Shown: positions 42,200 to 52,418, counted from the first letter of the stretch. The stretch: 64,000 nt of DNA from Planctomycetota bacterium (GCA_002683825.1 NYUD01000073.1:1-64000), one strand, 5' to 3'. Notes: generated from the sequence alone by a model not told the origin. Program-made: numbers and translations.

Positions 42200-45016
42200 A
42201 TGGTGGACTGGTCCAACTTAGGCGACAGGCTAGGCGACTTCGGCGAGAACCTCGGCAGCAGGCTCAAGTCGTTCTTCGGTTCGCGCAACGAACGCATGGT
42301 GCGCACCTTCGAGCCGCTCGTGGCGCGCATCCTGGAGCTCGAGCCCTGGGCCGAAGGACTCTCGAATGAACAATTCCTCGAGCAAACCGCCACCTGGAAG
42401 AAGGCCATCCAGGACGAAGAGACGACCCTGGACGAGCTCATGCCCGAAGCCTTCGCGCTCGTGCGCGAGGCCTCCAAGCGCACCCTTGGTCTGCGGCCCT
42501 ACGACGTGCAGATGGTGGGAGGGATGGTCTTGCACGCGGGCACGATCGCCGAGATGTACACGGGTGAGGGCAAGACCCTGGTCGCGACCTTGCCCCTCTA
42601 TCTGAATGCGCTGACGGGCAAGCCCGTGTACCTGATCACGGTGAACGACTACCTGGCCAAGCGAGACTGCGAGTGGATGGCGCCCATCTTCAGCTATCTC
42701 GGGCTGAAGTGCGGCGCGATTCAGTCGACGATGCCGCCCAGGGATCGTTTGCCGATCTACCATGGCGACGTCGTCTATGGGACGAACTCCGAGTTCGGGT
42801 TCGATTACCTGCGCGACAACATGAAGATGCGCGCCGAGGAACAGGTCCAGCGACATCTCTACTACGGAATCGTCGACGAGGTCGACTCGATCCTGGTCGA
42901 CGAGGCGCGAACTCCGCTCATCATCTCGGGGCCGGCGGAGTACATGCCGGACAAGTACAAGGCCGCCGACCGCGTCGCGCGCGCGCTGAAGCGCGACGAG
43001 CACTTCGAGGTCAAAGAAAAAGAACGCGCCGTCAACCTCTTTGAGGACGGGATCGAGGAGGCGGAGAAGATGCTCAACATCGACTCCTTCTACAAGCCGG
43101 GTAACACCGACTGGCCCCACTACATCGAGAATGCCCTGCGCGCCCACAACCTGTATGAGAAGGACACCGAGTACGTCGTTGAACGGGGCGAGGTCGTCAT
43201 CGTCGACGAGTTCACCGGTCGTAAGATGCAGGGCCGGCGCTGGTCCGACGGTCTCCACCAGGCGGTCGAGACCAAGGAAAACATTGCGATCAAGCCCGAG
43301 AACCAGACCCTGGCGACGATCACGTACCAGAACTACTTCCGCCTGTACGACAAGCTGGCCGGCATGACCGGAACGGCCATCACCGAGGCCGCTGAATTCC
43401 ACAAGATCTACAACCTCGATGTGGTTTCGATTCCGAGCAACGTGCCCGTTGCCCGGCAGGATCACGTCGATGTCGTCTATCGCACGGAACCCGAGAAATG
43501 GACCGCGATCGTGGAAGAGATCGCTGAGGTGAACGAGCGGGGCCAGCCCATTCTGGTGGGCACGGTCTCGGTCGAACACTCCGAGAAGCTCTCGGGATTG
43601 TTGGGCGGGAGGGGTGTCAAGCACGAGGTCTTGAACGCCAAGAACCACGCCCGGGAAGCCGAGATCGTCGCCCTGGCAGGTGCCAAGGGATCGGTCACCG
43701 TATCGACCAACATGGCCGGGCGCGGTACCGACATCAAGCTGGGAGGTAACTTCGAGTTCCGACTCAAGCAGACCCTGGACAAGGCCGGGCTGGTCGAGGG
43801 CGACCCCGAGCATCTGGAAGAGGTGACTCCCATCCGCGATGGACTGCGCTCGGAGTGCGATGAGGACGAGGCCAGTGTGCTGGAGCTCGGTGGCCTCTAC
43901 GTCCTGGGAACCGAGCGCCACGAGGCCCGCCGGATCGATAACCAGCTACGCGGTCGTTCCGGCCGCCAGGGGGACGTCGGCACGTCGCGCTTCTACCTGT
44001 CGCTGCAGGACAAGTTGATGCGGCGCTTCTACAAGGACTGGGTGACCAACGCCATGAAGCGCCTGGGCATGGAGGACGGTGTCCCCATCGAATCACCGAT
44101 GGTGACGCGCGCCATCGAACGTGCCCAGCGCAAGGTCGAAGAGTACAACTTCGAGATTCGAAAGAGCCTGCTCGAATACGACGAGGTCATGGACCTTCAG
44201 CGCAAGACGATCTACGGCGTGCGTCAGGAGGTGCTCGAGGATGTCGATCTGCGGGAGAAGGTCACTTCGATGCTCGGCAACATCGTGCGCCGTCAGGCGG
44301 CGATTTTCGAAGGTGACGAGGACGGGTTCCGCGAATGGTTCCACAAGTCCTTCGGGTTCGAGCTGGAAAAGGACAAGGCCCGGGTGGCTACCATCGAGCG
44401 CGAAGGCAATCCCCAGGAGGCCGTTGACGCCGTCCTGGCCCGCTACGACAAGCGGGAAAAGGAAATGGGCGAAGATTTGCAGCGCAAGGTAGACCGCCAC
44501 CTGTTGTTGCATGCCATCGACACGAAGTGGATGGACCACCTGCGCGCCATCGACGCCTTGCGCCAGGGCATCGGCCTGCGGGGTTACGGTCAAAAGGATC
44601 CGAAGAACGAGTACAAGGCGGAGGGGGCGAAGCTCTTCGACAAGCTCTTCGAAGTGATCGAAGAGGAAGTCACGAGCCTGTCCTTGCGGGTCCAGGTACG
44701 GGCCCCCGGCGAGGGCGGCTCGGAGGGAACCGAAGGTCCCTGGGGTTCCGCCGCCACGACGACGCCCTACGGCAATGCGGCCTCGGGTCGGGCACCCACG
44801 CCCCAAGAGCTCGAAAAGGCCCAGGCGCTGATGCGCGCCCGCCAGGCCACGCGCAGGGCGCCCGCTTCTGCCGCGTTCGACAGCGCCCGCCGACAGAAGT
44901 CGCCGGCCGCGACCAAGGATGTGCCGGTCGCCGAGCCCGCCATCAGCGCTGGCCGCAACGAGCCGTGCCCGTGCGGCAGTGGTCGTAAGTACAAGAAGTG
45001 TCACGGGAAGGGCTGA
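42200..45016 (+). CDS. secA: Preprotein translocase ATPase SecA
   Basis: The product has 938 residues. Walker A is AEMYTGEGKTLVATLPLYL near 113-131, motif II VDEVDSILVDEARTPLIISG near 230-249, and NMAGRGTDIKLGG marks nucleotide-binding fold 2. The C-terminal SEC-C zinc motif NEPCPCGSGRKYKKCHG ends the protein. It drives post-translational export through SecYEG and would carry the many secreted proteins coded in this window. A Gly/Pro/Ala-rich linker separates the helical wing from the zinc tail. ATG 42200 has no strong ribosome binding site. waaA follows nine bases after the stop. Confidence 0.98.
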   Translation: MVDWSNLGDRLGDFGENLGSRLKSFFGSRNERMVRTFEPLVARILELEPWAEGLSNEQFLEQTATWKKAIQDEETTLDELMPEAFALVREASKRTLGLRPYDVQMVGGMVLHAGTIAEMYTGEGKTLVATLPLYLNALTGKPVYLITVNDYLAKRDCEWMAPIFSYLGLKCGAIQSTMPPRDRLPIYHGDVVYGTNSEFGFDYLRDNMKMRAEEQVQRHLYYGIVDEVDSILVDEARTPLIISGPAEYMPDKYKAADRVARALKRDEHFEVKEKERAVNLFEDGIEEAEKMLNIDSFYKPGNTDWPHYIENALRAHNLYEKDTEYVVERGEVVIVDEFTGRKMQGRRWSDGLHQAVETKENIAIKPENQTLATITYQNYFRLYDKLAGMTGTAITEAAEFHKIYNLDVVSIPSNVPVARQDHVDVVYRTEPEKWTAIVEEIAEVNERGQPILVGTVSVEHSEKLSGLLGGRGVKHEVLNAKNHAREAEIVALAGAKGSVTVSTNMAGRGTDIKLGGNFEFRLKQTLDKAGLVEGDPEHLEEVTPIRDGLRSECDEDEASVLELGGLYVLGTERHEARRIDNQLRGRSGRQGDVGTSRFYLSLQDKLMRRFYKDWVTNAMKRLGMEDGVPIESPMVTRAIERAQRKVEEYNFEIRKSLLEYDEVMDLQRKTIYGVRQEVLEDVDLREKVTSMLGNIVRRQAAIFEGDEDGFREWFHKSFGFELEKDKARVATIEREGNPQEAVDAVLARYDKREKEMGEDLQRKVDRHLLLHAIDTKWMDHLRAIDALRQGIGLRGYGQKDPKNEYKAEGAKLFDKLFEVIEEEVTSLSLRVQVRAPGEGGSEGTEGPWGSAATTTPYGNAASGRAPTPQELEKAQALMRARQATRRAPASAAFDSARRQKSPAATKDVPVAEPAISAGRNEPCPCGSGRKYKKCHGKG

Positions 45017-45025
45017 GCCATCCCC

Positions 45026-46426
45026 ATGCGGGGCAGAAAGTCCGCTCCCGAGCTTCCCCGCGGGCGCCTCGGTGATCCCGACCCGGGCCCGATGAGGAGG
45101 GTGCTCTACGCCGTCTACGACGCCGGCTGGGTCGTGGCCGCGATCGTCGGCGCGCCTTGGCTCTTGTGGAGCTGTCTGCGACGTCCGGGATTCGCGGCCG
45201 GAGTTCGCGAGCGGATCGGTCGCGGGTTGGACCGACTGCCGCCCCGGGTTCGTTCGCGTGTCCTCGTGCACGGCGTTTCCGTGGGGGAAGTCAAGGCGGC
45301 CCGTTCGATCGTCACCGAGCTCGAGAAGTCCTATCCGGAGCTCGAGGTGGTGATCAGCACGACGACCGATACCGGTATGGAGGTCGCGCGGGGTATCTAC
45401 CCCGAGAACCTGGTCGTGCGTTTCCCGGTGGACCTTTCGTTTTTCGTGCGGCGCTTCCTGCGCTGCATCGATCCAACCTTTGTGGTTTTGGTCGAGCTGG
45501 AAATCTGGCCGAACTTTCTGCGTCAGTGCAACCGGGATGGTCGTCCCGTGGCCGTTGTGAACGGTCGCATCACCGAGATCAGTCACGGGCGCTATCTTGT
45601 CTTTCGAAAGCTTCTGCCCGAGTTCAATCGTATCTCGCTCTTCTGCGTGCAGTCCCCCGAATACGCCGAGCGCTTCCGGCTTCTGGATGTCGAGGACGAG
45701 CGGATTCTGGTGACGGGTAACATCAAGGTGGACGGCCTGCGTACGGGCCCTTTGGATCCGGGAGAGGAACGCCGGGAACTGCTCGGTGGGCGCCCCGGAC
45801 AGAGGGTGCTGGTCGCCGGTAGCACCCACGAACCGGAGGAGCGCTGGCTGGCCCAGGTCTGGAGGGAATTCGTACCCGAGCTGCGCCTGATCCTCGTTCC
45901 ACGCCACCCGTCCCGTTCGCAGGCGGTCCTCTCGACGCTGGCGGAGATCGGTGTGTCCTGCCAGAGCCTGTCCTCGCTGCGGGCCGGGAATGAGGAGCCC
46001 GACGCCTCGCGCCCCGCACTGGTGGACACGATCGGTGAGCTGGAGTGGATCTACGGCCTGGCGGACCTCGTCTTCGTGGGCGGGACGCTCGCCCCGCACG
46101 GCGGCCAGAACATGCTCGAGCCGGCGGCCCAGGGCAAGGTCTGCGTCTTCGGTCCCCACCTGCGCAATTTCACTCAGGAGGCCAAGCTGTTGCTCGAAGC
46201 GCAGGCCGCAGTGCGGGTCGAAGGGACCGCGTACCTGGGGCCGGCCCTCGTCAGGCTGGAGGCCGATCCGGCTGAATGTGCGCGCATGGGGCAGCGCGGG
46301 ATGGAGTCGGTCGCCTCCCAGCGTGGCGCGACGGCGATCACCACCGGCGCACTTGCGACCCTGGGGTTCGATCGTCTGCAGAGAACGGCGTTTTCGCCAT
46401 TGGACCCTCCCAGCGAGCAGCGCTAG
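45026..46426 (+). CDS. waaA: 3-deoxy-D-manno-octulosonic acid (Kdo) transferase
   Basis: The product has 466 residues from ATG 45026; ATG 45092 would give 444 residues beginning [13 protein letters not shown], closer to the family's usual start. One N-terminal membrane segment is followed by a GT-B fold with [15 protein letters not shown] (acidic base region), [32 protein letters not shown] and [20 protein letters not shown]. It adds Kdo to lipid A precursor on the inner face of the inner membrane, so the organism probably makes an LPS-type outer membrane. It is likely co-transcribed with secA. Confidence 0.95.
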   Translation: MRGRKSAPELPRGRLGDPDPGPMRRVLYAVYDAGWVVAAIVGAPWLLWSCLRRPGFAAGVRERIGRGLDRLPPRVRSRVLVHGVSVGEVKAARSIVTELEKSYPELEVVISTTTDTGMEVARGIYPENLVVRFPVDLSFFVRRFLRCIDPTFVVLVELEIWPNFLRQCNRDGRPVAVVNGRITEISHGRYLVFRKLLPEFNRISLFCVQSPEYAERFRLLDVEDERILVTGNIKVDGLRTGPLDPGEERRELLGGRPGQRVLVAGSTHEPEERWLAQVWREFVPELRLILVPRHPSRSQAVLSTLAEIGVSCQSLSSLRAGNEEPDASRPALVDTIGELEWIYGLADLVFVGGTLAPHGGQNMLEPAAQGKVCVFGPHLRNFTQEAKLLLEAQAAVRVEGTAYLGPALVRLEADPAECARMGQRGMESVASQRGATAITTGALATLGFDRLQRTAFSPLDPPSEQR

Positions 46427-46444
46427 GCTTACCGGGACTAGCTA

Positions 46445-46503
46445 TATACTGGTTGCCCGCAGAAAGCCGATCCGGTGCAGCCCGACGCAAAGCCATACCT
46501 CCC
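46445..46503 (+). promoter_or_regulatory. Candidate metK promoter and short leader
   Basis: TATACT at 46445-46450 is a near-consensus -10 hexamer in the gap after waaA. A leader of about 46 bases would precede metK. It contains GACGCAAAGCC, seen in cyclic-di-GMP riboswitches, but the helices expected of that class are missing, so I do not call a riboswitch. Confidence 0.35.
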
Positions 46504-47673
46504 ATGACTCGACACCTGTTCACCTCCGAATCCGTCTCCATGGGCCACCCCGACAAGGTGGCCGACCAGATCTCGGATTCGGTCCTGGACGCCTGCCTGG
46601 GCGCCGATCCGCACTCGCGGGTGGCCTGTGAGACGCTGGTCACGACCGGCCTGGTCGTTCTGTCCGGCGAGATCACGACCATGGCCCAGCCGGACTATCA
46701 GACCATCGTCCGCGCCGCGCTCGAGCGCATCGGCTACAGCAACGACGAGTACGGCATCAACGCCAGGACCTGCGCGGTCATCGTTACGCTCGATCGCCAG
46801 TCCCCCGACATCAGCCAGGGGGTCAGCCCCGGCGAGGGCTTGCACGAGGAGCAGGGAGCGGGCGACCAGGGGCTGATGTTCGGTTTTGCCTGCAACGAGA
46901 CTCCCGATCTGATGCCAGCGCCTATCCACTATTCGCATCTCCTGGTGGCCAGGCTTGCGGAGTTGCGTCAGAGCGGAACGCTCCCCTGGTTGCGTCCCGA
47001 CGCCAAGAGCCAGGTCACGGTGGAGTACGAGGGCAACGAAGTGAAGCGGGTTCACACCGTGGTCGTCTCGACCCAGCACGCGCCCGAGATTTCCCACGGG
47101 GAGATCGTCGAGACCGTACGTGAACAGGTGATCGAATCGGTCATTCCGGCCGAGCTCCTGGATGAAGACACGATCTACCACGTGAACCCGACCGGGCGTT
47201 TCGTCATCGGTGGACCCCAAGGGGATTGCGGCCTGACCGGCCGCAAGATCATCGTCGACACCTACGGTGGCATGGGCCGCCACGGTGGCGGGGCTTTCTC
47301 CGGCAAGGACCCGAGCAAGGTGGACCGTTCGGCCGCCTACGCCGCCCGCTGGGTGGCCAAGAACATCGTCGCCGCCGAGCTGGCCGAGCGCTGCGAGGTG
47401 CAGCTTTCCTACGCTATCGGCGTGGCCAGGCCGCTTTCGATTCGCATCGACACTTTCGGGACCGGGACCTGCCCCGAGGAGCTGCTTTGCGAGGCGGTTC
47501 AGAAGGTCTTCGACCTGCGCCCTGAGAGGATCATCGAGGACCTGGGCCTCAAGGCCCCGATCTACACTCCGACCTCCTACCACGGTCATTTCGGCCGCGA
47601 TGGGTTTCCCTGGGAAGCGACCAACCGCACGCAGCAGCTGCGCACGGCGGTCGGATCCCAAGCCAGCGTATGA
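46504..47673 (+). CDS. metK: S-adenosylmethionine synthase
   Basis: The product has 389 residues, typical length. Signatures are [21 protein letters not shown] near 9-29, the flexible-loop region [14 protein letters not shown] ([20 protein letters not shown]), [13 protein letters not shown], and the phosphate loop [19 protein letters not shown]. It makes S-adenosylmethionine from ATP and methionine in the cytoplasm. ATG 46504 gives the expected N-terminus [13 protein letters not shown] -10-like element precedes it. The pilin-like gene follows after 39 bases. Confidence 0.98.
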   Translation: MTRHLFTSESVSMGHPDKVADQISDSVLDACLGADPHSRVACETLVTTGLVVLSGEITTMAQPDYQTIVRAALERIGYSNDEYGINARTCAVIVTLDRQSPDISQGVSPGEGLHEEQGAGDQGLMFGFACNETPDLMPAPIHYSHLLVARLAELRQSGTLPWLRPDAKSQVTVEYEGNEVKRVHTVVVSTQHAPEISHGEIVETVREQVIESVIPAELLDEDTIYHVNPTGRFVIGGPQGDCGLTGRKIIVDTYGGMGRHGGGAFSGKDPSKVDRSAAYAARWVAKNIVAAELAERCEVQLSYAIGVARPLSIRIDTFGTGTCPEELLCEAVQKVFDLRPERIIEDLGLKAPIYTPTSYHGHFGRDGFPWEATNRTQQLRTAVGSQASV

Positions 47674-47712
47674 AAACGTGACCCGCGCCTGTGAGGGGGA
47701 TACAAACCACCG

Positions 47713-48366
47713 ATGAGAGTTCCTAACCGGCCGATTTCCTTCCGCCGTGCCGCTTTCACCCTGATCGAGCTCCTGGCGGTGATCCTGATCATCGGGATCC
47801 TCGCGACCGCGCTGCTGCCCATGGTGACCGACGCGGTCGGCACCGCCAAGGTGACCGCGTGCGCCAAGAACATGCAGAATCTCTACCAGGGGCTCCTCAT
47901 CTACAGGAGCCGCTACAAGGAGATTCCGAAGGAGAGCGGCGTGCGCTTCTTCGCCGATTTGATCTCGCGCAGGGCGATCGACAACACCAAGACCAATGCC
48001 GAACGGCTCACCTGTCCGTCGATCGAGAAGAGCGCGCTCGCCATCGGCGCGCTCGATTGGGAGGACTGGTGGACCGATCTCGAGCTGGTGGACGGATCCT
48101 ATTCCGCCTACGCGGGCCGGGACATGCGCAGGTTTCCGCTACGACGCTTCCCCGACGGAGCCGGCAGCGAGCCGCTTATCGCTGACGACAACGACGGCGG
48201 AATGAACCACGACGTGGTGACCAACGTGCTGTACGGCGACGGTAGCGTGCAGACCTTCAATCTCCCGGATCTCGTGCGGGAGGGGTTGATCATGGAAGAA
48301 CAGGAAGTCCTCGAAGTGGGGCCTGATTCGCCCGTCGAGGACTTGACCAAGCTATCGTTGGATTGA
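47713..48366 (+). CDS. Type II/IV pseudopilin with His-x9-Asp-Gly C-terminal motif
   Basis: The product has 217 residues. The N-terminal prepilin motif is RRAAFTLIELLAVILIIGIL (cleavage after Ala at about residue 14 in place of the usual Gly, then Phe-Thr-Leu-Ile-Glu), giving a hydrophobic assembly helix. The C-terminal half has H-x9-DG at NHDVVTNVLYGDGSVQTF, the mark of the pseudopilin family expanded in planctomycetes (DUF1559-like). It would be processed by a prepilin peptidase and act at the cell envelope, possibly in a type II secretion pseudopilus. Its TGA overlaps the TTG start of the next gene. Confidence 0.88.
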   Translation: MRVPNRPISFRRAAFTLIELLAVILIIGILATALLPMVTDAVGTAKVTACAKNMQNLYQGLLIYRSRYKEIPKESGVRFFADLISRRAIDNTKTNAERLTCPSIEKSALAIGALDWEDWWTDLELVDGSYSAYAGRDMRRFPLRRFPDGAGSEPLIADDNDGGMNHDVVTNVLYGDGSVQTFNLPDLVREGLIMEEQEVLEVGPDSPVEDLTKLSLD

Positions 48367-49259
48367 GCCTACCTCCCCTTCTGCGCGTTCTGCGGCCGCA
48401 TCAGTGGTCGAAGAACGTCTTCGTCCTGGCGGCCCTGGTCTTTGCCCTGGGGGATCGGACCAGTTCGCTGCCTCCGGCCGCCATGGCCCGATCCATCGCG
48501 GCTTTCTTCGCCTTCTCGCTGGTCGCCAGTTCGATCTACCTGGTCAACGACATCCTCGATGTCGCAGGGGATCGAGCCCACCCGATAAAACGCAAACGGC
48601 CGATCGCGGCGGGGGAGGTCGCGATCGGCGTGGCCTGGGTCCTGTCCTTCGTGTGCCTGGCGGCGGGGTTGGTGCTGGCCTTCTTGCTCGCCGGAGGGAG
48701 GGCGGTCGTTCAGGTGCTCCTCGCCTACACGGTGCTGAACCTGGTCTACAGCTCCTGGTTGAAGCACGTGGTGCTGGTCGACGCCTTCTGCATCGCAGCG
48801 GGTTTTCAGTTGCGTCTGATGGCCGGCGGCTATGCCGCCGGGGTGGGCATCTCCCACTGGGCGGTTCTTTGCACGCTCTTTTTGGCGCTCTTCTTGGCGC
48901 TCAGCAAGCGCCGGGCGGAACTCGTCTTGATGGGCGAGAGCGGTCTGGAGCATCGCTCGAGCTTGAAGAATTACAACGTCCCCTTTCTGGACCAGATGAT
49001 CGCCGTCTTGGCCGCCTGCACCATCGTGGCGTACACCATGTACACCGTCGATCCGAGCAATGCCGAGAAGTTCGGGGAGGGCCACGGCCTGCTTTGGACC
49101 ATCCCGTTCGTCGTGTTCGGACTCGGGCGCTACATGGTCCTGACCCAGAGCGGAGATGGGGGTGACAACCCCACGCGAATCTTCCTGGGCGGCGACGCGT
49201 GGTTCCTGGCCAATACGCTCGCCTGGGTAGCGGTGGTGCTCCTGGCGATGGCCAACTAG
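48363..49259 (+). CDS. UbiA-family polyprenyl-phosphate phosphoribosyltransferase-like protein
   Basis: The product has 298 residues with eight or nine membrane segments. The prenyl-diphosphate-type metal motif is YLVNDILDVAGDRAHP near 59-74 (N-D-x2-D-x3-D), followed by KRKRPIAAG. The short N-terminus LRPHQWSKNVFVLAAL and the later SSWLKHVVLVDAF are typical of the branch containing decaprenyl-phosphate phosphoribosyltransferase, which makes a polyprenyl-phosphate pentose donor for GT-C enzymes. The substrate is inferred. TTG 48363 overlaps the stop of the pilin-like gene as TTGA. Its TAG interlocks with the stop of the dispersed TMTC-like gene on the opposite strand. Confidence 0.88.
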   Translation: MSLPPLLRVLRPHQWSKNVFVLAALVFALGDRTSSLPPAAMARSIAAFFAFSLVASSIYLVNDILDVAGDRAHPIKRKRPIAAGEVAIGVAWVLSFVCLAAGLVLAFLLAGGRAVVQVLLAYTVLNLVYSSWLKHVVLVDAFCIAAGFQLRLMAGGYAAGVGISHWAVLCTLFLALFLALSKRRAELVLMGESGLEHRSSLKNYNVPFLDQMIAVLAACTIVAYTMYTVDPSNAEKFGEGHGLLWTIPFVVFGLGRYMVLTQSGDGGDNPTRIFLGGDAWFLANTLAWVAVVLLAMAN

Positions 49260-51103
49260 CTCCCCAGGATGCCCAGCAGCTCCGCCAGTCCGGGGAGTTG
49301 CGGAGCGAGCCTTTTTGCCTCTTCCAGGTGGGGCCGAGCCTGTTTCTTGCGCCCCTGGAAGAGATACAGCCGTCCGAGCTCCAGCTCCGCCTTGGCGAAG
49401 TCCGGGCGAGCGGAGAGTGCGTGAAGGAAGCACTCCTCGGCGCGTTCGAGCTCCCGCGCGTTGAAAGCCAACCCCCCCAGGTTGAGCAGGCTGTCGGCGT
49501 GGTCGGGGTCTGCGCCCAGGGCCGCCTGCAGTTCTTCTTTCGCTTCCGGGAAGCGGCCCAGTTCCATGAGGACCTCCGCCAGGTCGCTGCGCCTGCGCGG
49601 ATCGCTCGGTCCCAGCTGCACGGCCTTGCGCAGTTCGACGACGGCCCGCTCGAACCGGCCGAGGTCACGCTCCAAGAGCCCGAGCTCCCAGTAGGTCCGT
49701 CCGAGAGAGGGGTGGATCTCGAGGGACTTCAGGAGTTCTTCCCGTGCGGCCTCGACTTCGCCGGCGGTTCTCAGGGTGACCCCGTGAAACGTCAGGGCGT
49801 AGAAGTTTCGATCCGTGACGCGGACGGCGTGGGCGAAGAGGGAGCGACTGTCTTTCCAGTGCGCGGCCTGTTTGTGAGTGAGACCGGCATAGCCGAGGAG
49901 GAGGGCGCAGGAACCCACGACCCATGCGTTGCGCGTGCGCGGGTAGCGTCGCGCGAGGTCCGCTACGCCGAACGCGACCGCGATGGCGATGCCCAGCATG
50001 GGTACGTAGGTGTAGCGATCGGCGTGGGCCTGCTGTCCGACCTGGACCAGGCCGATCACCGGAACGGTCGTTCCGAGGTACCAGAGCCAGCCGATGAGAA
50101 GGTAGGGCGCCTGCCGGCGCAAGCGCAAGACCAGGGCGGTCAGGGCCGCGAGTGCGAGGGCCGCCCCTCCCGCGGGAATCCAGAGATCGTACAGGCGGTC
50201 CATGCCGGCTCCGGCCGGATGGGGATAGAAGCAGGCCAGGTTCCGGGGCCAGAGGGCTTGCCCCAGATAGATGCCCAGGGAGCGAACCGCGTTCGCGCAG
50301 CGCGAGAGTAGGGAGAGGGGCGTCAGGTCGATGACCGCGCCCTCGAGGCGTTGGGCGAGAAAGGTGGTCACACTGGCGCCCAGGGCCAGGGCGAAGAGCA
50401 CCCACTTTTCGCGGATCAGGGAGAATCCCGAGCGCTTTCCGGGGGTGTGGCCAAAGCGTTCGAGGGGCCAGATGTCCAGCAAGAGCAGCACGCACGGCAA
50501 GGTCACCAGCATGGACTTCGCCATCAAACCGACACCCAGGGAAAGGGCGACCAGGGCGAATCGCGCGGGGCTTCGAGAACGAACGAAACCGGCGTAGGCG
50601 TAGAGCGTGAGCATCCAGAAGCTCGTCGAAAGCACGTCCTTGCGTTCGGAAGCCCAGGCGACCGATTCGACGCGCAACGGGTGCAGGGCGAAAAGACCCG
50701 CGGCCAGAAGGGACGCCCAGTTGGAACCGGTGAGGCTTCGCAAGGCCAGAAAGAAGAGGACCGCATTCAGGGCGTGTAGCAAGACCCCGATGAGGTGATG
50801 CCCGGAGGGCCTCAATCCGAAGAGCTCCACATCGAGCATGTGTGAAAGCCACGTCAGCGGGTGCCAGTTGCTCGCGTGAAAGCCAAAGGCCCAGGAGGCG
50901 CTCTCGCGGGTCAGTCCGGCCGAGACCTGAGCGTTTTCGCTGATGTAGACCGGGTCGTCGTAGATGACGAAGTCGTGGGAGAAGGTGGCGGAATAGGCTG
51001 CGAAAACGAGTAGGACCAGGACGGCGAGCGCGCCGAAAACCCGCGGATCCCCCCGTTCTACCGGTCCGGTGGCGGGGGAGGTTGCGTGGGGTGTGGCGGG
51101 CAC
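49256..51103 (-). CDS. TMTC-like GT-C membrane protein with TPRs (dispersed paralogue 9)
   Basis: The product has 615 residues from GTG 51103. Motifs are intact: YDD at 48-50, SNWHPLTWLSHMLD, HPLRVESVAWASERKD and ADRYTYVP. About ten membrane segments precede five or six TPRs. It resembles paralogues 2 and 3 of the 10-27 kb operon by eye, so it is probably a transposed or ancestral copy. It stands alone on its strand; its stop codon shares bases with that of the convergent UbiA-family gene. A link with a polyprenyl-phosphate sugar maker therefore occurs twice in the window. Confidence 0.83.
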   Translation of the reverse strand: MPATPHATSPATGPVERGDPRVFGALAVLVLLVFAAYSATFSHDFVIYDDPVYISENAQVSAGLTRESASWAFGFHASNWHPLTWLSHMLDVELFGLRPSGHHLIGVLLHALNAVLFFLALRSLTGSNWASLLAAGLFALHPLRVESVAWASERKDVLSTSFWMLTLYAYAGFVRSRSPARFALVALSLGVGLMAKSMLVTLPCVLLLLDIWPLERFGHTPGKRSGFSLIREKWVLFALALGASVTTFLAQRLEGAVIDLTPLSLLSRCANAVRSLGIYLGQALWPRNLACFYPHPAGAGMDRLYDLWIPAGGAALALAALTALVLRLRRQAPYLLIGWLWYLGTTVPVIGLVQVGQQAHADRYTYVPMLGIAIAVAFGVADLARRYPRTRNAWVVGSCALLLGYAGLTHKQAAHWKDSRSLFAHAVRVTDRNFYALTFHGVTLRTAGEVEAAREELLKSLEIHPSLGRTYWELGLLERDLGRFERAVVELRKAVQLGPSDPRRRSDLAEVLMELGRFPEAKEELQAALGADPDHADSLLNLGGLAFNARELERAEECFLHALSARPDFAKAELELGRLYLFQGRKKQARPHLEEAKRLAPQLPGLAELLGILGS

Positions 51104-51248
51104 GATGTCGGCAGATTACGGAGCCGGGACGGAGGGGGTAGGGGTCGGGGCGAAGATCTTTTGGCCGGCGGCCCACCTTGACCGCCTGGAGTGGCTCACC
51201 GTAGGCTGGGCAGCGATCCTGCAAACTTTCCCCTGAAGGAGAGCCCCT

Positions 51249-52418
51249 TTGGAACTTGCTCGGCGCATGTCCCGGCTCGGGACCGAATCCGCCTTCGAGG
51301 TTCTCGCCCGCGCCAAGGCGCTCGAGGCTCGGGGGAGGGATATCATCAATCTCGGTATCGGGGCGCCCGATTTTCGCACGCCGGACAACGTCGTCGAAGC
51401 CGGGATCCGGGCCCTGCGGGACGGCTATCACCACTACACGCCGGCCAAGGGACTCCCCGTGGTGCGCGAGGCGGTCGCGGCGGACATCCGGCGCCACCGC
51501 GGCGTCACGATCGACCCCGACCTGATCCAGGTGGTGCCGGGCGGCAAGCCGACGATGTTCTTCACCATGCTGATGTTCGGAGAAGTCGGCGCTGAAATCC
51601 TCTATCCGAACCCGGGCTTCCCCATCTACGAATCGATGATTGCCTTCTCGGGTGCGACTCCGGTGCCGATCGAGTTGCGCGAGGAGTGCGGCTTCGTATT
51701 CGATCCGGAGGAGGTCCTTGACAAGATCACGCCCAAGACTCGGCTTCTGATCGTCAACACTCCGGCGAACCCCACCGGTGGGGTGGTCGGCAAGGACGCC
51801 CTCGAACATCTCGTGGCCGGGCTCGAACGACACCCCCACGTGGCGATTCTGTCCGACGAGATCTATTCGAGACTGATCTACGGGCGGACCGAACATCACT
51901 CGCTCCTCAAATACGAATCGATTCGCGATCGGTTGATCCTTCTGGACGGCTGGAGCAAGACCTACTCCATGACCGGCTGGCGCCTGGGCTACGGTGTCTG
52001 GCCGCAGGCCTGGATCGATCATGCCGAACGGTTGCAGATCAACTCCAATTCCTGTGCCGCGGCGGCTGTTCAGATGGCCGGGGTCGAAGCGATGAACGGA
52101 CCTCAGTCGGAGGTCGATCGCATGCTGCGCGCCTTCGACGAGCGGCGCGCTGCGATCGTGAATGGGCTGAATGAGATTCCCGGGTTCACCTGCGGGATGC
52201 CGAAGGGGGCGTTCTATGCCTTTCCGAACGTCCAGGGCACGGGCATGAAGTCGCGCGAGCTTCAGGATCATCTACTGGACATCGCCGGGGTAGCGACCGT
52301 GGCCGGTACGGCCTTCGGCACCATGGGCGAGGGCTACATTCGCTTCAGCTACGCCAAGAGCCTTGAGGAGATACGAGACGCTCTGCACCGCGTGCGCTCG
52401 TGCCTTCAACCGGTCTGA
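51249..52418 (+). CDS. Class I/II pyridoxal-phosphate aminotransferase (aspartate aminotransferase-like)
   Basis: The product has 389 residues. PLP fold type I features are INLGIGAPDFRTPDNVVEAG near 34-53, the NTPANPTGG loop (Asn contacts PLP), DEIY with the ring-stacking region, and the Schiff-base lysine in DGWSKTYSMTGWRLGY. It moves an amino group between an amino acid and a 2-oxo acid in the cytoplasm; the substrate cannot be fixed by eye. TTG 51249 is chosen because AAGGAG lies eight bases upstream; ATG 51267 is an alternative. The divergent TMTC-like gene starts 145 bases away. Confidence 0.93.
   Translation: MELARRMSRLGTESAFEVLARAKALEARGRDIINLGIGAPDFRTPDNVVEAGIRALRDGYHHYTPAKGLPVVREAVAADIRRHRGVTIDPDLIQVVPGGKPTMFFTMLMFGEVGAEILYPNPGFPIYESMIAFSGATPVPIELREECGFVFDPEEVLDKITPKTRLLIVNTPANPTGGVVGKDALEHLVAGLERHPHVAILSDEIYSRLIYGRTEHHSLLKYESIRDRLILLDGWSKTYSMTGWRLGYGVWPQAWIDHAERLQINSNSCAAAAVQMAGVEAMNGPQSEVDRMLRAFDERRAAIVNGLNEIPGFTCGMPKGAFYAFPNVQGTGMKSRELQDHLLDIAGVATVAGTAFGTMGEGYIRFSYAKSLEEIRDALHRVRSCLQPV

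Noticed and set aside
46457..46503. Cyclic-di-GMP (GEMM) riboswitch before metK
   Set aside because: Only the GACGCAAAGCC block matches; the two helices and the tetraloop receptor of the class are missing, and the leader is too short.
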